A stretch of DNA of 64,000 bases from an uncultured Verrucomicrobiota bacterium (GTDB lineage: Bacteria > Verrucomicrobiota > Verrucomicrobiia > Opitutales > Opitutaceae): positions 1 to 64,000 of the forward strand of contig CAIVDS010000114.1 of the NCBI GenBank assembly GCA_903904685.1, read 5' to 3'. The first letter of the stretch is position 1. The number at the start of each line of letters is the position of its first letter. Of this stretch, positions 1 through 9,154 are shown one piece after another. Position numbers and translations under genes: made by a program. The notes under the pieces are model-generated. The model made no database searches. It worked only from the letters and a program-made list of their open reading frames with translations, and had not been told where the DNA came from.

Positions 1-88
1 CCCTCGGATCGCGCACCTCCCGCAACGCCGCTTCGCATTCTCTCCACATCGCCTCGTTCAACACCTTTCTTGATTCGTCCATCCCCAT
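1..88 (-). CDS. Partial unknown CDS at the left edge (N-terminus only)
   Basis: Reading the minus strand from an ATG at 88 gives 29 codons without a stop to the window edge, beginning MGMDESRKVLNEAMWRECEA. The composition (charged, helical, no stops) looks like a real N-terminus, but it is too short to identify. A second ATG two codons in is an equally possible start. Nothing in the visible part suggests a function. The 101 bases to the next gene hold no other ORF I can support. Confidence 0.35.
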   Translation of the reverse strand, partial: MGMDESRKVLNEAMWRECEAALREVRDPR

Positions 89-189
89 CCTGAATCACAA
101 AGGCTCCTCATCGTACAACTTTTTCGTTAACACTCCCTAGTAGAATTTGTTGTGCCCACCAGTCCGGTCCATGCGCAATGCGTGGCCGA

Positions 190-669
190 CTACCTGAGTC
201 CTTCGCCGGGAGCGAATGACGCGTAGACCACGCCGACGAGATTGGAGGCCGTGACCCGCGCACGATCTTCGACTTCATTGTTCAGCCCTCGGACCTTCCA
301 GCCCCGTCCGGCGACATCATAGGAAACGAGTACGTGCACGACTTGACGGCCATCATCGTTCATATAGGCGACCTGCATACCAGGCTTGAGGTCGGCGAAG
401 TCGGTTTTGATCAATATCAGCACGGTTCCTTCCCCGTAAACGGGCTCCATTGATTTGCCGGCGCCGATCACCGTCATTCGTCCTTCGCCCAGCGCAGTGA
501 CCCGTTCGGCATCCGTCCATGCCTGCATGCGTCCCACGTCTGTCGCCGGTACCGCCTTGGCCGTCGGAGACTCTGACGCTGTTTCGGCGCACCCCAAAAA
601 CAATGCTGTTTGCAGTGCACCCAGCACGATCACCGAGGTGATTGAGCGTAAGTTTAACATTATTTTCAC
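190..669 (-). CDS. Lipoprotein with an S24/S26 signal-peptidase-like domain
   Basis: 159 aa. The N-terminus is a signal peptide ending in FLGC, a relaxed lipobox, so the protein is probably a lipoprotein. Residues about 65-150 resemble a small S24/S26 (signal peptidase/LexA) fold: KSMEPVYGEGTVLI matches the 'SM-P' serine box followed by the hydrophobic strand, and QVVHVLV matches the ER-type 'VHR' box in which His replaces the bacterial Lys as general base. That would give a Ser/His dyad instead of Ser/Lys. No transmembrane anchor follows the signal sequence. It is divergent from the response regulator at 807. A peptidase role is inferred only; a catalytically silent relative is possible. Confidence 0.6.
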   Translation of the reverse strand: MKIMLNLRSITSVIVLGALQTALFLGCAETASESPTAKAVPATDVGRMQAWTDAERVTALGEGRMTVIGAGKSMEPVYGEGTVLILIKTDFADLKPGMQVAYMNDDGRQVVHVLVSYDVAGRGWKVRGLNNEVEDRARVTASNLVGVVYASFAPGEGLR

Positions 670-806
670 GAATACGATAAATATGAAGAATGCCCGAATT
701 TTTACAAAAATATGTCGCGTCCTCCTGATAGGATGCTTCTCTTGATTTAAAGAAATACGGGACCCTACCCCATTAAACTCACTTTCACCATTTTCGTCCA
801 GCCTCC

Positions 807-1454
807 ATGAAACGACTCGTCATTATTGAAGATCAAACCGCCATTCGTGAGATGCTTGTGGAGATTCTTCGCCTGGATCCCAACTATAAACTCGTCGGCG
901 AAAGCGGCGACGGCCAGAGCGCGCTTGCCCTCTGCCTCGATGTAAAACCCGACCTCATTGTGCTCGATGCCAAACTTCCCGGGCTGAACGGCGTCGATCT
1001 GCTGCGTCGCCTTTCCAAACAACTCAAAAATGTCCGCGTGCTCGTTTTCTCGGGCCACGAAAACCCCGTGCTCGTCCGGGAAATGCTTGAAGCCGGCGCC
1101 CATGGATTCGTCGAAAAAACCGCCGGGCTTTTCGAATTCAAAAAAGGGCTGGAAACCGTCGCCAATGGCGGCACCTATTTTGGTCCTGCGGTCGCCTCCC
1201 TCCTGCGCAACGTCGTGGCCAACCCCGCCGCAAGCACCACGGCTGATTTTATCACTGATCGCGAACGAGAGATTCTTCAACTGGTGGCCGAAAGCCACAG
1301 CACCAAGGAAATCGCAACCAAGCTCAATATCAGTGCGAAGACAGTGGATAACCACCGCACCAATCTCATGCGCAAGCTCAACCTGCATGATGTCGCCAGC
1401 CTCACCCGTTACGCCTTGGAGGTCGGGTTGATTGATCAGAAAAAACCGCTATAA
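807..1454 (+). CDS. NarL/FixJ-type response regulator, orphan
   Basis: 215 aa. The N-terminal receiver domain (residues 1-120) starts KRLVIIEDQ, with the acidic pair at the beta-1 end, and has the phosphoacceptor Asp in LIVLDAKLPG (about residue 53). The C-terminal LuxR helix-turn-helix spans about 150-210, with REREILQLVAESHSTKEIA and ISAKTVDNHRTNLMRKL, the expected scaffold and recognition helices. It should bind DNA as a dimer when phosphorylated. No histidine kinase lies next to it here, so it is an orphan or is served by a distant kinase. The start is the ATG beginning MKRLVIIED; earlier in-frame sequence does not resemble the family. Confidence 0.92.
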   Translation: MKRLVIIEDQTAIREMLVEILRLDPNYKLVGESGDGQSALALCLDVKPDLIVLDAKLPGLNGVDLLRRLSKQLKNVRVLVFSGHENPVLVREMLEAGAHGFVEKTAGLFEFKKGLETVANGGTYFGPAVASLLRNVVANPAASTTADFITDREREILQLVAESHSTKEIATKLNISAKTVDNHRTNLMRKLNLHDVASLTRYALEVGLIDQKKPL

Positions 1455-1528
1455 CGCCGGGCGAGGGCAACAACACGGTGAACGTTTCGCGCTCACCCGA
1501 TTTTCCTTCGACAACCTCCGTTCTGTTT

Positions 1529-2410
1529 TCAAAGCGGCTGTGCCTGTGTCAGACGCTCGGCCAGCAATTCCACCAACCGTGCATCCGTGGCCAGCAACTC
1601 GGTCATCGCGGTGGCCAGTCCTGAGCGTTCCGACTTCGCGGATTCGCAGATTTTAGCGACATCGCCACCCGGTCCGGCGTGACGGCCTGGTGACAAAAAT
1701 TGCAGGGCGATGACAACTTCTCCGTGGTCAAACGGCGCGGTACGCAGCGCCACCGCCAGCAGCGGATCGCCAAACTCATAGGCCGGTCCTTCGCGTCGCT
1801 CCATCGAAGCCGCCGTGAGCATGGCGACCTCTTCGCCAAGCTCCATGCGCAGTTGATCGCTCAAATGATTACGCACGGCCGTCACTGCCGGTTGAGGCGA
1901 GCCATGGTCAACCAAGATGACTTTCGGACGGCTCCAGCCTTGTTCCCGGGCAGTCCCTCGCACTCGATCCGCCAACATCACAGACATGCGCCGATCCGTT
2001 TCACGGATGTCCACTAGCCAAGGCGCCAGCCGGATGCGCGCCTTGGGAAACCGTGTTTTCACGGCCTTTATCCGCTCAGGGACATAATCCGTGAGCGCGG
2101 CACTGGGGCCAAAAAAAAGTGGAGAGAGCAGCGCTTCGCCGTCCGGATATGACAAAAAGTGGTCCAGCAAAGCCGGCTCCAGTAACCGGGCCGGTTCTCC
2201 CCCCAGCGCTTCGGCGGGCACGTTTGAAGAGTGTAAAAGGGAGACCGCCCTGACGGTCTTTCCGGTGTGTTTTCCGAGGGCTAAAGCCACCTTGCGCAGG
2301 CTGTGGGTCGAGTCGGCGCGCAGAGATCCGTTATCAAAAAGAAAGCAGATGGATGAGTCCAAAGGGGGCACGGATTTGAAACAAGGGAATGAAATGACTT
2401 GCCGACCCAA
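1529..2410 (-). CDS. CbiX/SirB-like sirohydrochlorin chelatase family protein
   Basis: 293 aa, with two tandem chelatase-like halves. The second half carries ILVDHGSPQPAV, the family's 'HGS' metal-binding loop. The first half has the matching position as FDNGSLRADSTHSLRKVA, where the His is replaced by Asn. The family inserts Co, Fe or Ni into sirohydrochlorin-type tetrapyrroles on the way to cobalamin, siroheme or F430. No other tetrapyrrole gene is nearby, so substrate and metal cannot be assigned. The gene is divergent from pal. The ATG at 2410 is the only good start in frame. Confidence 0.7.
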   Translation of the reverse strand: MGRQVISFPCFKSVPPLDSSICFLFDNGSLRADSTHSLRKVALALGKHTGKTVRAVSLLHSSNVPAEALGGEPARLLEPALLDHFLSYPDGEALLSPLFFGPSAALTDYVPERIKAVKTRFPKARIRLAPWLVDIRETDRRMSVMLADRVRGTAREQGWSRPKVILVDHGSPQPAVTAVRNHLSDQLRMELGEEVAMLTAASMERREGPAYEFGDPLLAVALRTAPFDHGEVVIALQFLSPGRHAGPGGDVAKICESAKSERSGLATAMTELLATDARLVELLAERLTQAQPL

Positions 2411-2460
2411 TTCTATTGGCCAATAAGGTCAAACTACTGTCGTCTTTTACTGTTCAACCT

Positions 2461-3012
2461 ATGAATCTCTTAACCAAGAAACTCTGCTTCGTTGCCCTAT
2501 CCGCCGCCGTTGTTCTCACCGGTTGCTCCAAGAAACCCAAGCGGCCTGATCCCAGCTCGACCGTCCTCGGACCTAGCGGCATCAATCCGACCGATATGAA
2601 TGCCAACGGCGGCCTGACCGATGCCAGCACGAACATCGGAGGCACCAATGCCGCCCTCGGCGATGGCGATCGCACCGCGCTCCAGGCGCAGACCATTTAT
2701 TTCGACTTCGACAAATCCGGCATCAAAGCCTCCGAGCGCCCGAAGCTCGAAGCCGCCAAGAAATACCTCGCCGACCATCCCGAGCTGCGCCTGCTCCTCG
2801 AAGGTCATTGCGACTGGAGGGGCACTTCCGAGTATAATCTCGGCCTCGGCGATCGCCGCGCGAACGCCGCCAAGCAATACCTCACCACCATCGGCGTCGC
2901 CGCCGACAAGCTCGAAACCCTTTCGAAGGGCAATCTCGATGCTGTCGAGAAGGCCGACGAAGCCACCATGTCCAAGGACCGTCGCGTCGAACTCGTGGTT
3001 CTCAAGAAATAA
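2461..3012 (+). CDS. pal: Peptidoglycan-associated lipoprotein (Pal/OmpA family)
   Basis: 183 aa. I start at the second Met of the ORF because MNLLTKKLCFVALSAAVVLTGC is a textbook lipoprotein signal with lipobox LTGC. The linker (about 20-75) is low complexity. The OmpA-like domain (about 78-180) contains IYFDFDKSGIK, LEGHCDWRGTSEYNLGLGDRRA and the terminal DRRVELVV, which bind meso-diaminopimelate in peptidoglycan. Pal anchors the outer membrane to the wall as part of the Tol-Pal system; the tol genes are not in this window. A strong terminator follows the stop. Confidence 0.93.
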   Translation: MNLLTKKLCFVALSAAVVLTGCSKKPKRPDPSSTVLGPSGINPTDMNANGGLTDASTNIGGTNAALGDGDRTALQAQTIYFDFDKSGIKASERPKLEAAKKYLADHPELRLLLEGHCDWRGTSEYNLGLGDRRANAAKQYLTTIGVAADKLETLSKGNLDAVEKADEATMSKDRRVELVVLKK

Positions 3013-3032
3013 TCCCAGTCCCTGCGACTGTC

Positions 3033-3064
3033 AAAAGCCCCGGAGCAATCCGGGGCTTTTTGGT
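3033..3064 (+). terminator. Rho-independent terminator of pal
   Basis: A perfect 11-bp stem, AAAAGCCCCGG / CCGGGGCTTTT, with the six-base loop AGCAAT ends in a T run about 20 bases after the pal stop. The A-rich 5' arm means the hairpin also carries a U run in the other direction, so it may also end the prepilin operon that converges from the minus strand. Confidence 0.9.
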
Positions 3065-3128
3065 GTCTGCGCCACGAGGTCGCCTGCAAGGCGTTTGAGG
3101 TGGCTCGAACTTGGCCTTTTGAACGTGC

Positions 3129-4292
3129 TCAGAACGCCTGAGCCTTAAGCTGTATTCTACGCGTGAAAACACGGGAGTTCTGCTGCGCAATCTGCCACCA
3201 ATATTGGCTTTGGGTTAATCCCGTCGGGATCGTAGGAGTATAGCCGGATGGCGGATTTTCCAAAATCGCAATCAGCCGCGCCCCTTCCTCGGTCAATACG
3301 CGCACCATCACATCGGCCTGCTCGGGGAATGCTCTGATCACAGGCCCAGCGGTGGGCACGCCTTCCGGCGGAATCATAGTCGCAGCAGTCGTATCAGACG
3401 TTGCGGCTAAACATCCGTAAGTCGTCGGTGTGCCGCGGCGATCAATGGGGAAAATCTCGGTCATTGTCGCCGGAGTCCCCGGAAGTGATAGTGGGGGAAC
3501 ATAACTGGCGTAAAACTTCACCCCAAAATCGATGACATTGTTGGCGATGATACGACTGACGCTGGGCCTGCGAATACTCCCTACATTTCCATCGATCGCA
3601 TCTCCTGCATTATAGCTGGGAGTCGGAGAAGCCGCCATGAAAAGATTGTAACCTGCCGTAAAGGTGGACTGGGTCGATCCCGCAGGCCTGACCTCCGATC
3701 TGAATAACGTATAATGTTTTTCGTTACCTGCCGCATTCCTACTACCGCGAACAATTTGATAACTCACGGCGCGAGGAGCGGATAAATTTTTTGGATCAAC
3801 TGTTGGGTCTGTTGTTGATCTCGGAACGTTGTCGGCCGGCATGGTGAACAACCGCAACCAAACTCCCGCCTGACCGAAGCGATAATCGGCAATGTTCAAT
3901 GTTGATGGATTAACCTCCAACGATCCCCCACCGGCAACCGGCCCAGCCAATGGCTTGCCATTTGTCCAATTCGATTTGTAGGTGCTGGTCATCTGGACAT
4001 CATCAGTGGTAGATTGGTCACGCTGAATCGTAGCGGCCAGCCATACATTCCCATCACGTTTCATAATAGCCCCTTGCAAATCCACTGAAAGCTGGTTCAG
4101 GAGAATCGCGGCCTGACTGTTGGCGCTCAGCGTTCCGCTGGAACGATTCCAAGTATTCAAGACGCCGATCACAACGTTGAGCATCAGCGCGACCAACAGG
4201 GCGGTGATGCCCACGGCCACCAAAAGCTCGATTAACGTAAAGGCGGACCGACGCGAGGCAGGCCGATTCCAAGAGTGAGCGACGACATTCAC
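3129..4292 (-). CDS. Prepilin-like protein, large (Verru_Chthon cassette C-like)
   Basis: 387 aa. The N-terminus SAFTLIELLVAVGITALLVAL is a type IV prepilin/pseudopilin signal: a short basic leader, a cleavage site before Phe, Glu at +5 and a hydrophobic helix. The large variable C-terminal domain resembles GspJ/PilW-class minor pseudopilins, and the layout recalls 'Verru_Chthon cassette protein C' from memory. It should be processed by a PilD-type peptidase and sit in the inner membrane or a pseudopilus. It is the last gene of a five-gene minus-strand run, overlapping the one before it by 4 bp (ATGA). Confidence 0.8.
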   Translation of the reverse strand: MNVVAHSWNRPASRRSAFTLIELLVAVGITALLVALMLNVVIGVLNTWNRSSGTLSANSQAAILLNQLSVDLQGAIMKRDGNVWLAATIQRDQSTTDDVQMTSTYKSNWTNGKPLAGPVAGGGSLEVNPSTLNIADYRFGQAGVWLRLFTMPADNVPRSTTDPTVDPKNLSAPRAVSYQIVRGSRNAAGNEKHYTLFRSEVRPAGSTQSTFTAGYNLFMAASPTPSYNAGDAIDGNVGSIRRPSVSRIIANNVIDFGVKFYASYVPPLSLPGTPATMTEIFPIDRRGTPTTYGCLAATSDTTAATMIPPEGVPTAGPVIRAFPEQADVMVRVLTEEGARLIAILENPPSGYTPTIPTGLTQSQYWWQIAQQNSRVFTRRIQLKAQAF

Positions 4293-4927
4293 GGCGTAAG
4301 CGCTATATTATAGATCATGGATGACTGCGCGGAAGGGCTCGCGAGTTGCGCAGTGGCGGCATTGGCCCCAATATAATAGGGCCATTTCACGACAATCGTA
4401 AGAGCCAAAAATCCGGAGGGACCTCCGATTTGTCCGCTAGGAATGTATGCCAGCGAATTTTGGGGTCCAGTCAGGGGAACCTTCTGAGTAACCACCTCTA
4501 TAAGAAAATAGCGGTTGTTTTTGGCTATACCGCGCGGCTGGTTTGCAGGTGGATTGACTGGATCATTGTTGGCCGGGTTGCTCGAACCCGTGGTTTTATC
4601 ATCCCTCACCACATAGCTGCCATCCGCCACGGCTGTAAGGGAATATTTAGAAGCATCTGAATTTCCTGTATTTATTATTGTGTATAAACCATCCAAGTGG
4701 GTCGGATTCGTGGACGAGGTCGGAATCGAGTCGCGCAACCGGGCCAGTTCGGAGGCAACTCCATCGGCGAGGCGTGTGGCCGCCGCCGTATCCGTCACGT
4801 CGCCGATCGACTTGGCGGTAGGGGCCAAAAGACCGATGACACCCACAATGGCGATGGCAAAAATGCCCACCGCCACCACCACTTCGATGAGGGAAAAGCC
4901 GTGAAATTTAGAAGCTGGCGCTTTCAT
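4289..4927 (-). CDS. Prepilin-like protein (Verru_Chthon cassette B-like)
   Basis: About 212 aa when started at MKAPASKFHGFSLIEVVVAVG. The longer ORF in the track runs into the upstream gene and adds a leader unlike prepilins. The GFSLIEVVVAVGIFAIAIVGVIGLL segment is a prepilin cleavage/helix signal with Glu at +5. It resembles GspI/PilV-class minor pseudopilins. It overlaps the upstream gene's 3' end by about 20 bp and the downstream gene's start by 4 bp, so the set should be translationally coupled. Function beyond pseudopilus assembly is unknown. Confidence 0.78.
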   Translation of the reverse strand: MKAPASKFHGFSLIEVVVAVGIFAIAIVGVIGLLAPTAKSIGDVTDTAAATRLADGVASELARLRDSIPTSSTNPTHLDGLYTIINTGNSDASKYSLTAVADGSYVVRDDKTTGSSNPANNDPVNPPANQPRGIAKNNRYFLIEVVTQKVPLTGPQNSLAYIPSGQIGGPSGFLALTIVVKWPYYIGANAATAQLASPSAQSSMIYNIALTP

Positions 4928-5606
4928 TGATAAGGGTGGCGATGCCGTATGGACTGATACTGATGCCACGGACGTTGTTTGCGTTGTCAAAAGTAAGCGT
5001 CGTAGTGTTTCCTGCGCCCGGACTACTTCTAGCCGTTGAGAGCACAATATTACCAGAAGATGTCGTGCCAAGAGGGGTTATGGAAAAGTAAGCGTAGGGC
5101 TCTGCGGTCGATGAATTGACGGATAAAGTAGTGTTAGCCGATAAAGCCGATGAGTTAAGTGCAGCAAATGCCGCGGCGTTGGGATAATAAAATACCGTGG
5201 TGGGAGAAGTATCCTTAGGCACCACATACACGCCTGTGGGCAATGTGACACCATCATCAATCGGCGTCCAGCCACTGCCATCCTGAGCCGCCGAAGTATC
5301 CACGGCGACGACCAAATGCCTCAGGTAGCGGTCGGGATTCGGATTAGTCGGAGTCGGAGGATTCATGTTCACAAACACCCCTGCATTCTGCTGCTTGAGG
5401 ATGGCTTGGCCGCGGGCGGAGTTTAACATGCTGGAGACTATGCCCTGACCGGTCTGCAGGGCATTGGAAGGGTTACTGCCCTTCAACGCGAGACCGATGG
5501 AACCCAGCAACAGCACAATAATGCCGATGACAACAAGCAGTTCGATCAAAGTGAAGCCGCGTTGAACGCGGGAACCCAGGGAGGTATGAGTGCAGTGCGT
5601 CATCAT
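4908..5606 (-). CDS. Prepilin-like protein (GspH/FimT type, cassette D-like)
   Basis: 232 aa. RGFTLIELLVVIGIIVLLLGSIGLAL is a prepilin signal/helix. The body has the GspH/FimT look, with ARGQAILKQQNAGVFV just after the helix, where tip minor pseudopilins keep a conserved segment. It overlaps the upstream prepilin by 4 bp and the downstream one by 20 bp. A tip or initiator role in a pseudopilus is inferred from family resemblance only. Confidence 0.78.
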   Translation of the reverse strand: MMTHCTHTSLGSRVQRGFTLIELLVVIGIIVLLLGSIGLALKGSNPSNALQTGQGIVSSMLNSARGQAILKQQNAGVFVNMNPPTPTNPNPDRYLRHLVVAVDTSAAQDGSGWTPIDDGVTLPTGVYVVPKDTSPTTVFYYPNAAAFAALNSSALSANTTLSVNSSTAEPYAYFSITPLGTTSSGNIVLSTARSSPGAGNTTTLTFDNANNVRGISISPYGIATLINESASF

Positions 5607-6262
5607 TGCCAGCTCATGACTGCATCGGATGATTTCACCGTGCCAGAACCGCCTACACCGGCAGAATAAAACAAGACATTGGCGCGAATGGCCGTGCTGG
5701 GAGAAGTCACGACGGGCAGTGGCAAAACGGTCGGCGACGGGGTAAAAGTGCCGCCACCTACCGCAGTCACCGCTGGTGCTCCTGATGGACAGTCGGTTGT
5801 CGTGATCAAACCATCCCCATCTTTGTCATAGATAACCCCGAAATCGCGATTACCAAAGGCATCCACAAGTTGATAGGGAGTGGTTGTCTTGTCTATTTCC
5901 GTGTCGGCAATGGTGAAATACACATTCAGCCGTACATTACCGCAGAGATTCGTGTCAGTTGTAGGAAGAACGGTCCCAGTGGTCGCACTACGGGTGGTCA
6001 ACGCACCGATGAAAGCGGCGGGATTCACTTTATTGGCGGTGCCGCCGCTATCAACCTGGGGAAAATAACCGTATTCCTGCTTGAACTGCCCCATCGCGGT
6101 CGCCCACTGGGAGAACATGACCTTCACCTTCGCTTTATTTGCGGCTACCCTCACGGCTCCCACCATAGGAAAGATAATAGCCATCAAAATGCCAATGATC
6201 GCAATCACCGTGAGAAGTTCGATCAAGGTAAACGCTTTGGGGGAGGAAGAACGTGGGATCAT
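5603..6262 (-). CDS. GspG-like major pseudopilin 2
   Basis: 219 aa. The N-terminus KAFTLIELLTVIAIIGILMAIIFPMVG is a type IV prepilin signal. The segment FSQWATAMGQFKQEYGYFP is the usual 'alpha-C plus YG-YP' region of GspG-type pseudopilins, and DAFGNRDFGVIYDKDGDG resembles the Ca-binding 'D-x-F/W-G' loop. It is paralogous to the gene just upstream, with the same leader and the same Y-G-D/Y-P spacing, so the pair probably arose by duplication. It lies 9 bp after that gene and overlaps the next by 4 bp. Confidence 0.82.
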   Translation of the reverse strand: MIPRSSSPKAFTLIELLTVIAIIGILMAIIFPMVGAVRVAANKAKVKVMFSQWATAMGQFKQEYGYFPQVDSGGTANKVNPAAFIGALTTRSATTGTVLPTTDTNLCGNVRLNVYFTIADTEIDKTTTPYQLVDAFGNRDFGVIYDKDGDGLITTTDCPSGAPAVTAVGGGTFTPSPTVLPLPVVTSPSTAIRANVLFYSAGVGGSGTVKSSDAVMSWQ

Positions 6263-6271
6263 AAAAAACAG

Positions 6272-7009
6272 TTAGCGATTGGCATAGATGTGCTTGGCAT
6301 TGACGGCGTCCGTATAAGCGACGATACCGGCCGCAGAAGGCGGCGAGGTGTCTTGTATCTGACTGCTCGTTAAATCTGAGCCAGGACCGACGGAGTAGAG
6401 AACGTATTTGGAGGGAGTAGTGAGCACTCCAGACGTGATAACCGGTGGGATATAATAATAAAGATAACGCCGTCCCCAAGGGTCGAGGAAGGAGTTTACC
6501 GCAGGTTTCGCATTGGCCGGATCGGGATAGACTCCGGGCTGCTCCAAAGTGAATTTCCCGAGATCGACAAAAGACCGGCCATTGGTCAACACAGCCCTTG
6601 TCGAAGTGACATAATTCCATGGGCCATAAAGCCCTGCCATAGAGTTGAAAAAATCATACTGAGCCGTGCCTGAAGCGATGTTAACACCCGTGACGACAAC
6701 CGCACTACCCGGAGCTGGCGCTTGAGTCGCATATGGATAATCGCCATATTGGCGTTTATAACTTTCCAGAGACACCGAAAGGCTGGCGAGTTCCGATCTC
6801 GCCTGCGCCACGGCGGCACGCTCTTTGACCCCGGAAAAAACACCGAGAGAAATGGCCATCAATATTCCGATGATGGTGATCACGGTCAGCAGCTCGATGA
6901 GCGTGAAAGCACGCCCATCGGATATCCGCGAACGGACACCCGATCGACGAGCCAAGGGATGTGCCGGGAAGAGCAACTGCATAGGGGAACGAGTCAGACA
7001 ATCACGCAT
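6272..7009 (-). CDS. GspG-like major pseudopilin 1
   Basis: About 245 aa from the ATG beginning MRDCLTRSPMQLL; a later Met (about 6982) is also possible. I reject the longer ORF start because it runs into acsA. The signal RAFTLIELLTVITIIGILMAIS is followed by LESYKRQYGDYPYAT and the DPWGRRYLYYY motif, the hallmark of GspG pseudopilins. First gene of the five-gene prepilin run. The leader before the cleavage site is unusually long (about 30 residues) if the upstream start is used. No GspD, GspF or PilC lies beside it; a PilB/GspE-type ATPase is encoded 24 kb away in the window. Confidence 0.82.
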   Translation of the reverse strand: MRDCLTRSPMQLLFPAHPLARRSGVRSRISDGRAFTLIELLTVITIIGILMAISLGVFSGVKERAAVAQARSELASLSVSLESYKRQYGDYPYATQAPAPGSAVVVTGVNIASGTAQYDFFNSMAGLYGPWNYVTSTRAVLTNGRSFVDLGKFTLEQPGVYPDPANAKPAVNSFLDPWGRRYLYYYIPPVITSGVLTTPSKYVLYSVGPGSDLTSSQIQDTSPPSAAGIVAYTDAVNAKHIYANR

Positions 7010-7076
7010 GAAGATCACTTCAACTGCAAACTGAGACCCGGCCCGTGGCAAATGGTTCGGGGCCGGGGCGTGAAAA

Positions 7077-9068
7077 TCACTCCTCCGTCTGCAACGCGGC
7101 GACGACGGCAAAATCCTCCAGGGTGCTCGTGTCGCCTTTCACCTCGCGACCGGCGGCGATCTCCTTGAGGATGCGGCGCATGATTTTCCCCGAGCGGGTC
7201 TTGGGCAGGCCGGCGGCGAATCGTACGGTGTCGGGCTTGGCGTGGGAGCCGATCTCATGCCCAACGTGGGCGCGCAGCTCGTCCTTGAGTTTGTCGCTGG
7301 CCTCGATGCCGGTCTTGAGGGAGACGAACACCACGAGCGCATGGCCCTTGAGTTCGTCGGGGCGACCCACGGCGGCGGCTTCCGCCACGGCGGGATGCGT
7401 GGCCAGGGCGGCTTCGACCTCGGCGGTGCCGATGCGATGGCCGGAGACGTTGAGAACGTCATCCACGCGGCCGATGATCCAGAAATAGCCGTCCTTGTCC
7501 TGCTTCGCGCCGTCGCCGGTGAAATAGATGCCGGGATAGTCGCTGAAATAAGTTTTCGCGAAGCGGGCGTCGTCGCCCCAGAGCGTGCGGAGCATGGAGG
7601 GCCACGGCTTGGAGATGATGAGCTTGCCTTCGGTACCGCGCGGCACCTCCTTGCCTTTGTCGTCCACGACTTTGGGGACAACACCGAAGAATGGCATCGA
7701 AGCAGAACCGGGCTTCATCGGCACCGCGCCGGGCAACGGCACGATCATGATGGAGCCGGTCTCGGTTTGCCACCACGTGTCCACGATCGGGCAGCGTCCC
7801 TTGCCGATCATTCTGTGGAACCATTTCCACGCTTCGGGGCTGATGGGCTCGCCGACGGAGCCGAGCAGACGCAGCGAGTCGAGACGATGGCGCAGGACGT
7901 AGTTGTCACCCCAGCGCATAAATGCGCGGATGGCGGTGGGCGCGGTGTAGAAGATGGTGAGGCCGTGACGGTCGATCATCTGCCAGAATCGGTCGGGGCC
8001 GGGCTCGTTGGGCGCGCCTTCATAGATGAACACCGTCGAGCCGTTGGAAAGCAGGCCGTAGACGACATAACTATGACCGGTGATCCAGCCGATGTCCGCC
8101 GTGCAGAAGTAACGGTCGGTTTCCTTGAGATCGAAGGCGTAGTGGCTGCTCAACTTGGCGCCGAGCAGATAGCCCGCACTCGTGTGGAGAACACCCTTTG
8201 GTTTGCCGGTCGAACCGGACGTGTAGAGAATGAAGAGCGGGTGCTCGGAATCGAATGCCTTCGCCTCATGCTTGTTCGGAGCGCCATCCCAAGCCTCCCT
8301 CCACCAGACATCGCGACCCTCGACCATGGTGACGGGCGTGCCGGTGCGCTTGACGACGATGACGGCCTGGACGGTCGGAGAGTCGTCGAGCGCCTTGTCC
8401 ACGTTGGCCTTGAGCTCGATGACCTTGCCGCGCCGCCAGCCGCCGTCGGCGGTGATGACGAGCTTGGCCTTGCAATCGTTGAGCCGGTCCTTGATGGCCT
8501 CGGAGCTGAAGCCGCCAAAGATGACGGTGTGAACCGCACCGACGCGGGCGCAGGCCAGCATCGCGATGACCGCCTCAGGAATCATCGGCAGGTAAAGCGC
8601 CACGCGGTCGCCAGCCCCGATGCCCATGTTCTCAAAAATATGCGCGAGACGGCAGACGTGGAAATGCAGCTGCTTGTAAGTGATCGTGCGGACATCGCCC
8701 GGCTCGCCTTCGAAAATTAACGCGGCCTTGTTTTCACGCGCGGTGCCGAGGTGGCGGTCGAGGCAGTTCTCGGAGACGTTCAGTTTGCCACCGGAGAACC
8801 ACTTCGCGTGCGGGGCGTCCCACTGGAGGACTTTCTTGAAAGGCTTGCGCCAGACGAGCAACTCTTTGGCCTGCCGCTCCCAGAATTTTTCTGGGCTATT
8901 GACAGATTCATTATACAGCTTCTTATAAGCGGCATAACTCCCAAGATTTGCTTGGCGTTGAAACTCGGCCGAAGGCTTAAAGACCCGTTTATCGCGGGTA
9001 ACTGAAGTGGTCGTTTGGTCCGTCACGTTAGTCAGAGGGTATAGGCTTCTTTTAAAGTCCACGTTCAT
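7077..9068 (-). CDS. acsA: Acetyl-CoA synthetase (AMP-forming)
   Basis: 663 aa, close to the family's usual 650. It converts acetate, ATP and CoA to acetyl-CoA through an acetyl-AMP intermediate in the cytoplasm. Visible motifs are the P-loop-like [23 protein letters not shown], the hinge region [34 protein letters not shown], and [11 protein letters not shown], whose Lys is the known regulatory acetylation site. I chose the ATG at 9068 over the track's 9137 because GAGG sits six bases upstream and the extra 23 residues do not look like the family. It is divergent from rho. Confidence 0.95.
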   Translation of the reverse strand: MNVDFKRSLYPLTNVTDQTTTSVTRDKRVFKPSAEFQRQANLGSYAAYKKLYNESVNSPEKFWERQAKELLVWRKPFKKVLQWDAPHAKWFSGGKLNVSENCLDRHLGTARENKAALIFEGEPGDVRTITYKQLHFHVCRLAHIFENMGIGAGDRVALYLPMIPEAVIAMLACARVGAVHTVIFGGFSSEAIKDRLNDCKAKLVITADGGWRRGKVIELKANVDKALDDSPTVQAVIVVKRTGTPVTMVEGRDVWWREAWDGAPNKHEAKAFDSEHPLFILYTSGSTGKPKGVLHTSAGYLLGAKLSSHYAFDLKETDRYFCTADIGWITGHSYVVYGLLSNGSTVFIYEGAPNEPGPDRFWQMIDRHGLTIFYTAPTAIRAFMRWGDNYVLRHRLDSLRLLGSVGEPISPEAWKWFHRMIGKGRCPIVDTWWQTETGSIMIVPLPGAVPMKPGSASMPFFGVVPKVVDDKGKEVPRGTEGKLIISKPWPSMLRTLWGDDARFAKTYFSDYPGIYFTGDGAKQDKDGYFWIIGRVDDVLNVSGHRIGTAEVEAALATHPAVAEAAAVGRPDELKGHALVVFVSLKTGIEASDKLKDELRAHVGHEIGSHAKPDTVRFAAGLPKTRSGKIMRRILKEIAAGREVKGDTSTLEDFAVVAALQTEE

Positions 9069-9154
9069 CGCGGACCTCACACTCAAGCCTTTATCCAGTC
9101 GCGGGCTTTCCGCGTCAAGCATCCGTAGCAGCATCATTCATCATTTTTATATCC

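Noticed and set aside
7242-8720. 492-aa plus-strand ORF inside acsA
   Set aside because: Antisense shadow of acsA, which matches its family over the full length; no start signal or domain.
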